From Lytechinus pictus (lineage: Eukaryota > Echinodermata > Echinoidea > Temnopleuroida > Toxopneustidae), in NCBI RefSeq assembly GCF_037042905.1, contig NC_087254.1:21477103-21541102 (forward strand): 64,000 nt of DNA, read 5' to 3'. Positions 22,584 to 35,225 of the stretch are shown here, piece after piece. Every line of letters starts with the position of its first letter. Position 1 is the stretch's first letter. The notes beneath the pieces are model-generated. The model had not been told where the DNA came from and did not search any database. It saw nothing but the letters and a program-made list of their open reading frames with translations. Position numbers and translations under genes: made by a program.

Positions 22584-23713
22584 TGTTGCTCTAAGGAAGG
22601 TCAACTCCGCTCGAATTTTGTGACCACTTTAAAAAATAAGGTGGGGTTTTGGGAAATTTGTCGAGTTGATTTTTTTTCATTTGTTAATTTCAAATATTTT
22701 TAATGAACAATTATTAGATCGGTTATTCTGGGTATAAATATTAAAAATATTACTTCTATTTTTAAAGAAAATATTTAGCTTAAATAATCATGATTTTGAC
22801 ATTTTCCCTCATTTTGGAATATTAAGCCTGTAACGAGGATACCTCATATCTCTTATTTTCTTCTGCTGAATTTCGCTGCACCACTAATAAATGCATAGAC
22901 AACCACCCTAATAATCGAGGTCATTTTTCTGGCCTGGGTGCGCCGAGTCTGGCCCGGTCGCGCAGCTAGCTACGTTGATGATGCGCTGGGGCTTCAGGCG
23001 ACTCGTCATAGATCTAGCAACTTAGACAATGACGTCTAATTTGCCTGGCCTGATTTGAAGTGTAATGGCTTCAGGGCTAATGTTTATCAACGATGATTGT
23101 TCAAGGTTAGATTTCAAATTTTAAATGTCATTTGACTTTTAAGTCTATAAATCTGAAATAAAGGCGCTGTATCCCCGAAATCCGGGTCTAAATTTCAACT
23201 CTGAGTCCGAGACCATGGCATGGACGGCGAAAAAACAACCCATGCATCGGATGCATTGCATTTGCTGCGCGCTGCGCTGCAGCTGCACTAGTGCACTGTG
23301 ATGATGGGTTCAGCGAAGAGCTCAGAGAAAATAAGGTGGTTATATTCAATCCCGAAATGCTTTGCGAGTGGTCACAAAATCGTCTCGACGCAAATCACCT
23401 AATACAGCCGTCTGGTGAAATCGCTGATAACAACAATCACCGATTTGGTAATGATTTTAGTTTCCTGAAACTTATATTTGTAAAATTTTAAATATCAAAG
23501 TATGTTTTTATATGTATGTATATTCCTCAACATATTTTTTAAGTTATCTTTGATATTGTTGTAGTCATATTCTTTCATATTCGTTTTTTGATCGCTACTA
23601 ATTTGTTGTTGTATTTGATCGGCATTTGATTTCGTTGGCATGAACAATAAAATACGCGCGTAGCTCAGCTGCATGCGCGTATCGAGTTGACCTTCCTTAT
23701 AGCAACACGCTTG
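22584..23713. mobile_element. Probable 1.13-kb insertion with TGTTGCTCTAAGGAAGGTCA ends
   Basis: Inverted ends (GTTGCTCTAAGGAAGGTCAAC, and GTTGACCTTCCTTATAGCAAC at the right) interrupt a sequence that is continuous at 28596-28670. The flanks (AAGCG left, CGCTT right) are inverted rather than direct repeats, so a clean target duplication is not seen. Confidence 0.5.
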
Positions 23714-26700
23714 TCAAGGCCCTATATAAACAAGGTTGCGACACCGGAAGTAGCTGTCATTTGCTCATGGAGCTTTTGAATAGTTCCAAATTCACCGAAG
23801 TTTGTGTACAAAGTCAATGGGGGAGATTTTTCGACAGCAAATTTCAGGTAATAACAATTGTTATTAAGAAAAACAAAATGATAGTTTTTAAAGAGAATTT
23901 TATGTGCTTCATTTTGATATGATTGGTTTGCAATAATTTTGAATTTTAACATGCTTTTTTACTAATTTTTAATAGTTCCAAGGCGTAAACATGACAGTAA
24001 AGATACGGTATGGGACTGGCAACTGTAGCCGGCAGTGCGGCTGGCTCAGTAGCCCGATATACGCTGTGGTTGTGTTTCCTGACGGGTTGGGTCCGGACTC
24101 ACGACATCTCCTTTAATTTTGAAAAGTTTACAAAAAATACAAGCAATGTCTTTGATTTTTTTTTTAGCTCAGAATGTAAGAAAATATTATAAAGAACAAA
24201 TAATGATGGTGATAAGCATTAACCAAGCTATATTTTTTGCTTTATTTTGCTGAGAAGTGAGATAAAATTAAAAAAAAATGAAAAAAAGTCAGTGAGATAA
24301 ACAACAGCAAGACTAAACTTCTACAAATACAAGGCTTCATTTTTCAGTGTCCGGACACCAAACCCCTCATCGATGTTCCACAGATCCAAAACAAATTTCC
24401 TGAAAATGAATCCCAAATTTTCTGAAATTCATAGACAATTCCTGGAATTTTCCATTTTGATTTTTCAAATCTGGCAATAATAATTAATACAGTGAGCCTA
24501 AATTTGGTCCAAGAAGTGACCAAAATCAAGAAATAAAAAATTTTTGTTCGTCATGTCCTCTTGAAAAATAGGAACAAAATTACGAAATGACGAGGGCAGA
24601 AAATTTTGAGCTCCGACGACGGAGCCTATGTCTGGATCCGGAGGAAGATCTAATGTTAGATCTAAATCTTTGTAAAATATTACATGAATATTTTAAAGTT
24701 GCTACGGTAAATTGTCATTTAATTGTAATCATGGGCGGATCCAGGATTTTCCAAAAGGGGAGGGCGGGAGGCACATTTTCCTGAGGAAAAAATTGACATG
24801 CAAAAATAAAAGGGACTTCACGTTCAAAGGGGGGGGGGGGCACACTTCTGCATTTTTACATTACAATTTTAAATTTTGCTTCTCAAGGGGCCCCCCTTGT
24901 AATTTTTGGATTTCCCTGAATTTCCTGGAATTTTTTTCATTTCTGGAACCTTTCCTGGAAAAAGTAAAAGTTTCTTGAATTGCGGGAAGAGTGGAAGCAC
25001 CCCATCCTCTTGCACTCTCCAACCACTCTTTCTGTCTACGCAACATTCATGTACAATGCACACTCAAAAAGACAGATCCATTCAGTTATTTGTTTTCATT
25101 CTAGACTTAGAAATCTTTTTTTTTTTTCACAAGAGCGCTCAAAAACTTTTAATTTTGAGCATATTTTTGTGAGGCCCTCTGTGACTGATGCAGATCTTCA
25201 TCTCCACAGACTCTCTTTTTAATCTCTTTTTAATTAGAAAAAAATTATAAATTTCAAGAATTCAATTTAGTTTTGTGCCAAGGCATTTTTTTATGATGAT
25301 GAATTCACTGTATGGTCAAAATTGACTGTTCCAAAATATCAAGTATTCATCCAGTCTAGATTAAGAGAAAATTGACAATCTTGTTGACAATCTTGTTCAC
25401 CACACAGGTTACTAACTGTGGACAAGGTTATCACAACCTTGTGATAAAAGTGGTGTTAGCTTAGCACTGCATTTTTTAAAAGTGGTTTAAGACCACATGG
25501 ATGTTATCACAACCTTGTAGTATTGGACAAGTGCCCCTATCATACCACTAGTTGCATGTCCGGACAGGTTGGGTATCTAGACCAAAAATTTCTTCGACTA
25601 GGCCAAGTAATTTGAAATGGTTTGGAATTAAAATCAATTCTTTGTAGTTTTTCAAAGAAACTTTAAAGGCCTAATTTAGCATACATGCACATGTAGACCT
25701 CTACTCTGTTGATATGTATGGTTTGATAACTAAGTAATTACAAAAGCCAATGATAATACGTGCTTAGTTGACAAGATAATCATTGATGCACCAAACTTAT
25801 CTAAGTTAGATCTAAATGTAGATTTTTTTTTCAATTTGATTGTGGAAAATAAAATAGGCCCTACATGTAATTGCTGCCGATTGATCTGTTTTGGATGAGA
25901 GGAACTACTGGATAAGCCAGTAAGCTGTGTAAGTATGATTGTTTGATTTTCATCATGATTGTAATAAGATGTGATTATATTACATACATGTAGGGCTACA
26001 TTGTGCAGTCAATCTTTCTTATTTCCTTGAAATGTTCTCCTTTAAATCTTTCATCATGTATCATTCCGCCTGTCTTCTGACCGCATTTTGTGCAATGTTG
26101 GATGAGTTCGACTCTCATGAAGTTCCAAATTTAAATTAAGAACTTTCATTGGTGGCAACAGCATAAAATGAGGGTCAATCTCTCACTCTCTACCTATTGT
26201 TTCTTTTATTTCATATTTAGTGTACATGTAATGATAATATAGTTGGATCATGCGTTAATTTAGATAGTTGTAAAGAGGTTGTTTTATTAAGCAAATACGT
26301 TTTAATGCCAATATGAACTTTATATGGCATTGGATGGGTGAGGAGGTGCCATGGCAACATTAGTTTAGTCTGCAGGCACAGACCGAATGAAACTTGTTCT
26401 AAGTGTGGCTCCACGTAAGGACTAGCACATACAATACTTGCTGTCTGAGCGAGAGGGCTTTCAGTACACAAGGCATGAGTAGGACGACAAGAACACACTT
26501 GTCGCAACGTCAAGATTGGGTGGTCCTTTTCAGGACCAACATTTGCCCAAGAAAGATACATGATGACCATGAAACCTACTACACTATCTCAGATGTTTTT
26601 TGCTACACTATTCTTTTTTGCCATGGAAACTTCCAGAACAACATCTGAGATGGTACAGAGATTGAAGATTTTTGGTCTAGAAAATGTGCAAAGTATTGGC

Positions 26701-29047
26701 AGTGCAGAAATGAAAGTAATATTTAAAAAAAAAAGGAAGCTACATGCAAACCAACTGGATTACTAAACTCATTTGTCCATGTACTGACACCATGAAAGCA
26801 TTTAGGGTTATCATAGACTTGGTGGTCAATGATGTTCGAATATGCCTTGTGAGAATTGAACTCACCCAGTACACAACAAAGAGTTTATAGCCAAATTGGT
26901 ACTAGGCTAGACAGGAATAACCATTTCTAGGGATTTATTTAACAATTTCTGACATTTTACTAAGTGAGAGAAGCCAACACAGTTCAGCAAAACAACCAGA
27001 TACAGATACTAAAGCTTTTGGTCTAGTACTGTACTAGGCCTACTTGGGTATTTCACTTTCCTTCGGAATAGTTTTACATCACGGTGGCAACTATGAGGAT
27101 AACCCTGGCCTGTATCATATATGAAAATAAAATAAAGCATGTTGATCTCCAGAGCAACGAGGTACATGTATGTAATGCATTGAAATGGTATAAAATCCAA
27201 ACACCATGGTATGTTTTTACAGGGCATAAAGGGTAGAAATATTAAGAACGCTATAAAAAATCTGTAGCGATAGGAATATAAGGAGGAAACTAGCTCTAGC
27301 CTTTTGTAATTCTGGTGACAACTGACAAGACCACTTATCCAATGTAATAGGTTATAATATAACCTAACCTTATCCTCAGTTAGTAACCCATGTGCTGTGT
27401 GGTGATTGAAATGAAATGAATAAGTATTTATTTACTTTCTTTTATATGTAATGTGTTTTTTTAATCTAAACTGGATAAATGCTTCATTATTTGGTACAGT
27501 CCTGGTTGTATTGTAAATTCATCTTATGCCTTAATGGCCCCAAAATAAATTGAATTCCCGAAATTAATTTTGTTCTAATTAAAAATAAAGTTTGTGGAAG
27601 TGAATATCTGCATTCTGCACAGCACTTATCTCACTTTCCACCAATTATTAATAGGCAATATGTTTCATCTTCAAAATCTAAATAAAAAAAAATGATTCAA
27701 ATCAAATTGCCAAAGTTAATTATCAAATGAACGTAATTCCTAAGGATACCAATAACCTTTCTTATAACATGTTTGCATACACTTTTTTGCCTGTACATTT
27801 TGTCATGTTTATATTGATATAACTCACTGCATGTAGATATCTAGATCTATTAGTATTTCTTGTTCTTAGACTTGCCTATATTGGCCCTATTATTAGATCT
27901 AGTAGTAATATTTTTTGCTGTTCTTTTTTTGTTAATAGGGCCAGGGCCACATGGAAGACCACCAAGTTGATGATATGTGCCGCCTGTTATCAGAAATTGA
28001 AAAAAAAAAAATAAGGGCCCACTCAGTCAAAGTCAAAGACAAAGGGTCGACAAAGTCAAAGCACAAAGACAAAGTCTCAATTTCAAAGATGCTCAAAGTC
28101 AAATCAATTCATGTTTTTGAGCGCTCTGGTAAAAGAGATATCAAAATCAGCTAAATTTACAACGGCACAAATCTAGTACAATAAGAATTTAGGATACGAA
28201 ACTAGTAATTTATGGCACCACATACATCTCCTAACGACCCGTGGGGGACCAGCAGAACCTTTCATCCAGCCCGACAGTTCCGGGGGAAATTAGTGCAGCG
28301 TCCCGCTCGGTACAGCAGCAGTGAGCATTTACGGCGTGCGACGAACTCGGTTGCCATTTTTCAAATCAACGATATTTCACGTATTTTGTTATAAGATCGT
28401 ACAAATTTGATAAATTTAGGTGGTCGCTAATATATTGATATGAGTGTGCAGCGTAAAAATAAATTTCTAACGTCAATTTCCGATATAATTAAAAAAAATG
28501 ATTAAAAATTGTGCACGCATTTCCAATGGTAGCAGTCGACAAAAAGGCCCGGTTGGAACTATTCGAGATCCTTCAAATTTGACCTTTGACCCCTGTTGTC
28601 GCAACCTTGTTTATATAGGGCCTTGACGCTTGTGTGTTGCTGCCCTCTACGTTCGTTGGTACGTACGTACGTACGTACCGTATACGCGTACCGGGTATAT
28701 GTCGAATTATAACAATAAAACACAAATTTCTGAACGTCCTACCCTCTATACTACTTTGTGTTAGAAAATCATTGGAATTGGAATTAAATCATTATTTTGT
28801 TCAAATTGGCAATCAATCAGTGTGAGTGTGATAGATCTAGGTAAGTCAAATATAAATTATAAGCAAATGTTGGACAGAGTCAGAGCTAGCCTAAGTAACA
28901 CTAACAGTAACAGTAACAGAGTAGAGACAGAGTCGGAGCTACGCGAGAGCTCCCTGGCCCTGGGCCTGGGTTACATGTCCTAGTGCACGGTACGACACGC
29001 TGCGGCAGGCTAACCCAGGGAGCTTCGGCCCGCATCGCGGGCCGGAG
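23714..29047. other. Stretch with no recognised gene
   Basis: AT-rich sequence with the GGCGGATCCAGGATTTTCC repeat at 24725-24860, an inverted pair CACCACACAGGTTACTAACT (25397) and its match near 27375-27402, and the histone-stem-loop repeat at 26476-26639. Short open frames have no recognisable domains. Confidence 0.5.
26476..26639 (+). repeat. Repeat carrying a histone-type 3' stem-loop (copy A)
   Basis: The order is a 7-bp hairpin CGACAAG/CTTGTCG (26485-26504), CAACGTCAAG, the stem-loop GGTCCTTTTCAGGACC (26522-26537; 6-bp stem, TTTC loop), CAAGAAAGA (26548-26556), and an end near CCATGGAAACTTCCAGAA. The same order occurs on the minus strand at 60987-61130. No histone coding sequence precedes it. 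Confidence 0.7.
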
Positions 29048-29053
29048 CCCAGG

Positions 29054-31050
29054 GGTGGTATTCTGAAAACGTTCTTATCTTTGTTCTTATCTTTTATCTT
29101 ATCTCATTGAGATAAGAAGACGCTAAAATCATTGCAAATCGGTATTCTGAAAATCTTCTTAACGCGTTCTTATCTTTGTAAGGACTGCCTCCTTCTTATC
29201 TTCAACACGCCCATTTTTAGGATATTACCAATCAAAATGCACTTTATATTGGCAGTTTAACCAATAGAAGCGTTCCTTATGTCAAGAGAATATCATGGGC
29301 GCTGTGCGTACACTGTTTCTGGCGCATTGCGCGAAATAGGCATTTTATACGCAATGACTGATTATTATTTCGAGACACGTGCACAAAATAAAGAAAGAAA
29401 AAAAGTAAATAAAGCAGGTACGAATAAAGAACAAAATATGAAGAAAGACAGTAAGTAGACAGAAAGGTGTCAGAATGAAGCAGAAATAAAAAAAAAAGAT
29501 GAAAGGAACAAAGCAGAAAATAATGAAAGAAATAAAGAGTAAACGAAAGTAAGCAATCAAAAAGGACTTAAGAAAAAAAAATAATAATAAAAATAAGGAA
29601 AAAGAAATAGAACGATTATCAATGATAAAGTGAGGAAGAAAAAATAAAGAAAGAAAATAAAGAAACTTAAAGGAAAAAAGTAAAAGGAAAAAATAAAAAA
29701 GATTAAAAAAGGATAAAATGAAGTAATGAAGAAGCGAAAAAGAAAAAAGTTTGAAAAAAAGACAGTGTGAAAGAAAGAGAAAACGAAAGAATAAAAAAAT
29801 GTAAAAAGTGAAGGAAGAGAGGAAAAGGAAAATGAAACAAAGAAATAACGATGAGAGAGAAAAAATGAAAGGAAAATTAAAGCAAAAATAAAGATTATAG
29901 AAAGATAAAAAGAAAGAAAGAAAGGTAAATTCAAATAAAGAAAAGGAACGAAAAGGGAAAATAAAAAGTCAAGAAAAGTTAAGAATGAATAAAAAAAGAA
30001 AACAAAAAACATTAATGGAAAGAATAAAGAAAAATATTTTTTTTAATTGATAGAAGAAAGACACAGAGAGGAAAGTAAAGAAAGAGAGTAAATAAAGAAT
30101 GAACGAAAAAGAATGAGCGAATAAAGAATAAAACACAACAAAGGAGGTAAATAAGACACAAGAGTGTCAGGAAGCAGAAATTGAAAAAAAAAAATGAAAG
30201 AAAGAATAAACGAATGAACGAAAAAAGAAAAAAAAGAACCCAAAAATAAAAAGTAAAAAAAGAAAAGAAAAGAGAAATAAGGGGAAAAAATAATATTAAG
30301 GGAAGGAAGAAAGAAAGAAAAAGGGGAAAAAGGAAAAGCACATATAAAGACGAAAGAATGAAAGAAAATAATAAGGAAGAAAGAAAAAGATTACAAAAAT
30401 GTGACGGAAGAAAGAAAAATGAAAAGGAAAGGAAGAGAGAAAGGGGAAAGAATAATAGCAGAAATAAAGAATAAATGAAACAAAGCAAAAGAAAAGTAAA
30501 GAAATTAAAAGATTCAAAAGAATAAAACAAAAAAATATAAAAGAAGAATGAACTTAAAGAAAGGAAGAAAGACAGACACATAGAAAGGAAGAAAGACAGA
30601 CACATAGAAAGGAAGAAAAAGAGAAAATAAATAAAGAAAGAAAGAAAGAAAAAAGGGATAGAAAAAAGAGACGGGAAATAAAGGGTGAATGAAAGAAAGG
30701 GTGGGAGGAATACTTGTGGGTACTTGTTACTACTAGTGGCCATCGATTTTAAGCAAGAAAGAACGCGGACATCGTGAGATGTGATAACCCTCTAGCTATC
30801 TTAAATATTATCATAAATATCGTGAAAGATGAGAAAGAGAAAAGATAAGAACGTTTTCAGAATACCACTTATCTTCATTTTGTTCTTATCTTTTTAGCGC
30901 GTTTTTGTATTATATGCGCGAGTAATACATTTACGCGCTCAGCATAGGATGTTTAGCAAGATAAGAAAAAAAGATAGGAAAAAGATAAGAACGTTTTCAG
31001 AATACCAATTTGAGATCGTGACGTAGATAAGAACGTTTTCAGAATACCGC
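29054..31050. mobile_element. 2-kb fold-back element, GGTATTCTGAAAACG termini
   Basis: The left end is GGTGGTATTCTGAAAACG and the right end CGTTTTCAGAATACCGC, with CCCAGG at 29048-29053 and 31051-31056 as candidate target duplication. Additional internal copies of the terminal motif occur at 29130, 30850 and 30990. The middle is A/G-rich (29381-30712). No transposase. Confidence 0.72.
29381..30712. repeat. 1.3-kb A/G-rich tract
   Basis: GAAAGAAAGAAAAAG-type sequence makes up nearly the whole stretch, including a 35-bp tandem (AAAGGAAGAAAGACAGACAC, repeated at 30560-30620). The minus-strand Phe/Leu/Ser frames here are artefacts of composition. Confidence 0.9.
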
Positions 31051-31080
31051 CCCAGGACTCGTCCGTGTAATAATAGTATG

Positions 31081-31604
31081 ATGGGGGGACCTAAAGCTAC
31101 GCACTTTGTTTTCAAACAATAAAAACTATCCCAATTTTAATATTTCAACAAATATCTTTCACTAATTTGTGGCAAAAATTCTAAAGATCATTAACCAAGA
31201 AGAAAATAACGCAAAACTCACTAATAATAATACGAAAATCCCGCCGTGTTTTCCGAACGCCTCTTCATTAGCCACCCGATGTAGAAACTAGAAGGGGTCC
31301 TAAAGCTACGCACTCGATTTATCATGCAAAAAAATAGTATTAACTGTGCCTCAATTTCTAAAATATATTCATATTATTATAGGATAAAATGAAATTTAAG
31401 CGAATATAACTCCAAAATTCCAAACAGTTGTTGGTTTTCTCTTTACTGAGATTTACTGCAGCCTCTGTAGAAAAAATTGAATAGGAATCGTTCTTCACTC
31501 TGCAGTCACAGTTCCACACACAGAGTGCGCATTTGCCATAAAAACTGTATGCGCGATGAGTGGTGCGTAGCTTTAGGACCCGCGCAGCTTTAGGACCCCC
31601 TACC
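31081..31604. mobile_element. TIR element with CCTAAAGCTACGCAC ends
   Basis: GGGGGGACCTAAAGCTACGC at the left is inverted as GTGCGTAGCTTTAGGACCC at the right, with a second inner pair (GGGGTCCTAAAGCTACGC at 31295, and GCAGCTTTAGGACCCCC at the right). It is non-coding. Confidence 0.65.
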
Positions 31605-32018
31605 ATATACGAGGCAGACATACTCTCCAAAATGGGGTAGAATTGGGTCGCAACAATAGCACTCAATAAATTAAAAAAAAAAAAATAAATTATGCACTTA
31701 CCCTGATTATATGGATGAAGGTCTATCGGGACACAGAATCCTGACATCGAGGCACAAACTGGACCCTCATAAAAGGAAAAGTTAGACCTCTAATATTTTT
31801 TAATAAAAAAAAGGCTCTATGACTATGGCATTTTATGATTTTGATATTGTCATTTGATCACGAAGCAGTGAACCGCCTCCCATATTAATAAGAGACACAT
31901 GTAAACAAAGATGGATTTCCCAAGGAAAGGCTTGACCCTTGAACCGCTTATGTATGACGTACCTTCGATTAACGTTAACGATGTTACAAAATGCCGTTTT
32001 GAAGAACAATTTTTAGAT

Positions 32019-32133
32019 AAAAATTATTATTTAACAAATAATAAAATCTAATACATGATTATAAATAATTATTATTATAATAATTATTTTTAATCAAGTT
32101 TCAAATTTCATTATTTGTTAAATAATAATTTAT
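32019..32133. mobile_element. ~115-bp AT-rich hairpin element
   Basis: AAATTATTATTTAACAAATA at the left is inverted as TATTTGTTAAATAATAATTT at the right, with a further TAATTATTATTATAATAATT palindrome in the loop. Confidence 0.65.
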
Positions 32134-32403
32134 ACTGCCTTGGCTCCTCTCACCAATACATTGAAGAGTTGTTGGCCCGTACGTAACAGTAAACGTTAGA
32201 TCTAACATTCAGCGGAAACACGATTTTCGGATTGTTTTTTTACATAAAATGTCACATTATAAAAAAGAAATTACATCCAAATTTACGAGAAAATATCTAA
32301 AATTCAGAAATATTGTACCTTAACCCGCAGTAACCGCTAATTCCTTTCAAATGATGATCAAAACATAGTCATCCTCGATCCTTTCGTTGGTCATCGTAAG
32401 TTG

Positions 32404-32470
32404 CCATCTTGGATGACGTCATCATCCTTACAGACGTATTTACTATCGCTATATATCGCGATTCATGCCG
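32404..32470 (+). promoter_or_regulatory. Candidate upstream regulatory region of PM20D2-like copy 1
   Basis: A consensus CRE palindrome TGACGTCA (32414-32421) lies next to GCCATCTTGG, which resembles a YY1 site. This is 2.6 kb before the first coding exon. Since exon 1 appears to have an upstream non-coding exon, a promoter here is possible but unproven. Confidence 0.2.
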
Positions 32471-33114
32471 CGGCGTTGCGCTTGTCTATGTGCGTGCATT
32501 CGGAACTTGTCGCTCGCATTGATTGGCCAGGATATCGAAAATTCTAATCAGAAAGCCTTGATAAAAGCATAACTCAATGAACGTAGAGGGCAGCAACACA
32601 TGGTTGCCAGTTTTTCTTCTCCGGCAGAAAAATAAAAAAATGAGGAATAAATCATCGGTAACGTATATTTTCGATATTTTCTTAGAATATGCGCAATCTC
32701 AAAAGAAAGATTAGAGTCTAACGAAAATAGAGGGCCATCGTTCAGGATAATATAATGTCATTTAGACCTAAAAAAAAAATGGGGAACCACCGTCTTAGTA
32801 CAGCATCACTTTATTCAGTCACATGCTTGCCATTGGTTCCCTACAATGTATTTCCACCTCCATTCACTTGCACACAAGTGTGCACATACAAATTGACGAG
32901 TGGTTCCCTAAACCACATTTTGGCCAACAAGATGAGTTTGGAAGGCTTAATACTACAATGAATGAATGAGTTGAAGAAAAAAAAGGTTTGCAGAATTAGC
33001 AAGGCTATGCCGACAATGTATATTCCCATTTGTAGGGTCTTAATACTTTTTAAAACAAGATTTTGCCAATAATTGGGAAGATCTGCAGCCTGGATTCAAA
33101 GGAATGTGTTAAAA

Positions 33115-33270
33115 TTCAGATTTTATTTCAGTTATGTTTCCTTTTTTACCTTACTTGAGAATCTTGGGTAAAAAAAATTAAGAAAAGAAATCTCAGACAA
33201 GCCAGGACAAATGTGTGTACATGTACTATGCAAGACACAGAAGGGTACATATATGATTGGAGGTCCGGTT
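33115..33270 (+). repeat. Dispersed repeat, AGCCAGGACAAAT family (copy 3)
   Basis: It shares the TTACTTGAGAATCTTGGGTA, AGAAATCTCAGACAAGCC and TACTATGCAAGACACAGAAG segments with the copy at 13 kb. Confidence 0.7.
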
Positions 33271-35051
33271 AGATATCCACTCAGCACTGATGATAATTTT
33301 GTTAATTGATTTGGGTATTTCATTTCACTTCTTTTATTGGTTTTTGCAACATTTTTCATTAAAAGATTTTGACAAGAAAATACATATCTAGAATTTGACA
33401 TAAATAATGAACAAATAATTTTGTATATAAATTATCAAGTGTATAATACATAAAAATTTGCAGTATTTTCTGTTACACAATGAATAAGATAGTTGCAAGG
33501 GTCATCACAAAAGCAAAGCTTTTCTCGTCATGATTGCAATAATTCTTAAATTACATTTTCGGAGGTTAATTTACTTAATGTTCTGAGATTCACTGCGCAA
33601 TATCTTGGGAATTCCATTTGTAATTGTGATTAGAAAGACTTGAAAATGAATGTTAAAACATTAGGAGTGTGCATGTATCCTCTTCTGACTCTATAAAGAT
33701 TTTTAAAGTCTTGGACCAAGGCCTTCAGGCCAAGGTGGTCACTTATCTGTTGACTATTTGAGTCTCTGATGAATAAAAAAGGGGGACAAAAAAGGATGGG
33801 GCAGAACTACTTGTTAGACTTGAAAATGAATGTGGACTGATATGCAGTTGAATGTTCTCGCAAGTGCACAATTATCACCGTGGCGTTGTCAAGTCATCAA
33901 GAATATCTTGTAACTGTATTATTCATCGTTAGCATGAGCTGTAAATCAGCTATTTATTGCAAAGATGTTCTATTTTTAGGTGAGGTTTTTTGTATTTCCT
34001 CTTATAGAAAGTAATGATTCAATCACATGGCAGTTGTATTCATCATCCGATCTCTCACCCGCTGCATTTATACAAATTGGGTCGGCAGTATATATACATG
34101 TACATTCGGATCCATGAAGGAATAATCAATTTGCCAAGAAGTAGTGCAGGAAAGTACGCTTTCCCATTCTGCACAAGAAGGGTCCATCCTTTAGAATTAT
34201 AGAACGTCCAAAAGCCTCAGAAAAACTACCTGCAATTTAACCCACAGTATTTACTTGAAGATACCATTATTTCCACAAGGAAGATTGGTTTCTTTGTCTC
34301 AATGTTAAGCTGGTGTTCTTTAGGACAGTGATACTGGTATGTACTGTACATAAAGGTTAAATTGAGACACACAATGAGGGTCATACATGTACTTTGAGGG
34401 AAACTGTAGTAGATATATATTGTTGATCAATAACACCTCAAAGGCGCAATATGGTCAGAAAATATATGTACATGTATGTACCATAGATCATTTCAAAGGA
34501 TTGGTTCTTTTTACTGAACGCTTTTCACCTATAGGCCTACCGTACATTGTAGATTCTGTGAAGTCAAAGTTGCTTTTTCATGGGGATTTGGTCACGATGT
34601 GTAGTGAAGCTCACAGAGTTTGATTTCTCTTATCTCTGAAAGAAATGTCCTTTGTGTACTCAGTAAAAGCTATTTAAAGTCCCTCTTTGCCTGAATAGCT
34701 TCTTTGAACACAAAATAAGGAAGTTTACAGTTAAGTTTGCTTTGTTACCTTGGCTCTAATTGAGAAGAAAAATGCCCTTCTCTTTTGTCTCCTCACAATT
34801 GAGAGCCTCCCAAAAAAAAATCAGTCAACACACATATTTTCTGATTTGGCTTCTTGCACAGAAATGTGAGATTCCTACATGTATGTATAGTACATGTGTG
34901 CATAAAAACTGCCCACGCTAATAATGTTAAATGCCTCCTGTGTGACGTGGTCAAGAACAACTTTCTTTCAAAAATATGTGGAAGTATTAACTTTGACTTT
35001 TAGTAAAATGGATTTTTCCCCTATTTTTCTACATAGTAATAACGAGCAGAC

Positions 35052-35225
35052 ATGGCATCAGACCTGTGGAGCAAGACAAGAGAGGCTGCCAAGACTAAAA
35101 TTGATGACTCGGCTGAAGCACTGAATGAACTCAGTCAACAGATCTGGTCACATCCAGAGCTGAATTTTGAAGAACACAATTCCCACAAATTCCTCACAGA
35201 CTTCTTTGAGAAGGAGGGTTTTGAG
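35052..35225 (+). CDS. PM20D2: PM20D2-like copy 1, exon 1
   Basis: This encodes residues 1-58, starting [16 protein letters not shown] and ending KEGFE. It contains the [12 protein letters not shown] helix that opens M20D enzymes. The donor GTGAGC follows at 35226 and the exon ends in phase 0. A pyrimidine-rich acceptor ending TACATAG just before the start suggests that the 5'UTR is split. Confidence 0.92.

Larger units (their letters stand above)
22541..28680. repeat. Widely spaced inverted repeat with GTACGTACCAACGAACG arms
   Basis: The arm 22541-22583 (TACGTACCAACGAACGTAG, GGGCAGCAACACACAAGCG) and the segment 23714-23740 (TCAAGGCCCTATATAAACAA) together equal the reverse complement of 28596-28670. 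A third partial match lies at 32577-32607. The left arm is split by 22584-23713, itself bounded by inverted TGTTGCTCTAAGG and CCTTATAGCAACA. No transposase was recognised between the arms. Confidence 0.55.

Noticed and set aside
23291..23491. 66-codon ORF with a GTAATG donor-like site
   Set aside because: It lies inside the 22584-23713 insertion and ends in Phe/Leu-rich intron-like translation. There is no similarity I recognise.
26476..26639. Genuine histone gene 3' end
   Set aside because: The stem-loop and downstream element are right, but nothing upstream on that strand encodes any histone C-terminus. The second copy has target duplications of a retroposed insert.
27951..28154. Lys/Ser-rich 67-codon ORF
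   Set aside because: The frame is driven by an imperfect AAAGTCAAAG tandem repeat, and no domain is seen.
29345..30743. Minus-strand frames up to 243 codons rich in Phe, Leu and Ser that look like membrane proteins
   Set aside because: They are the complement of a GAAA-rich tract; hydrophobicity comes from TTT/CTT/TTC codons. There are no domains or splice structure.
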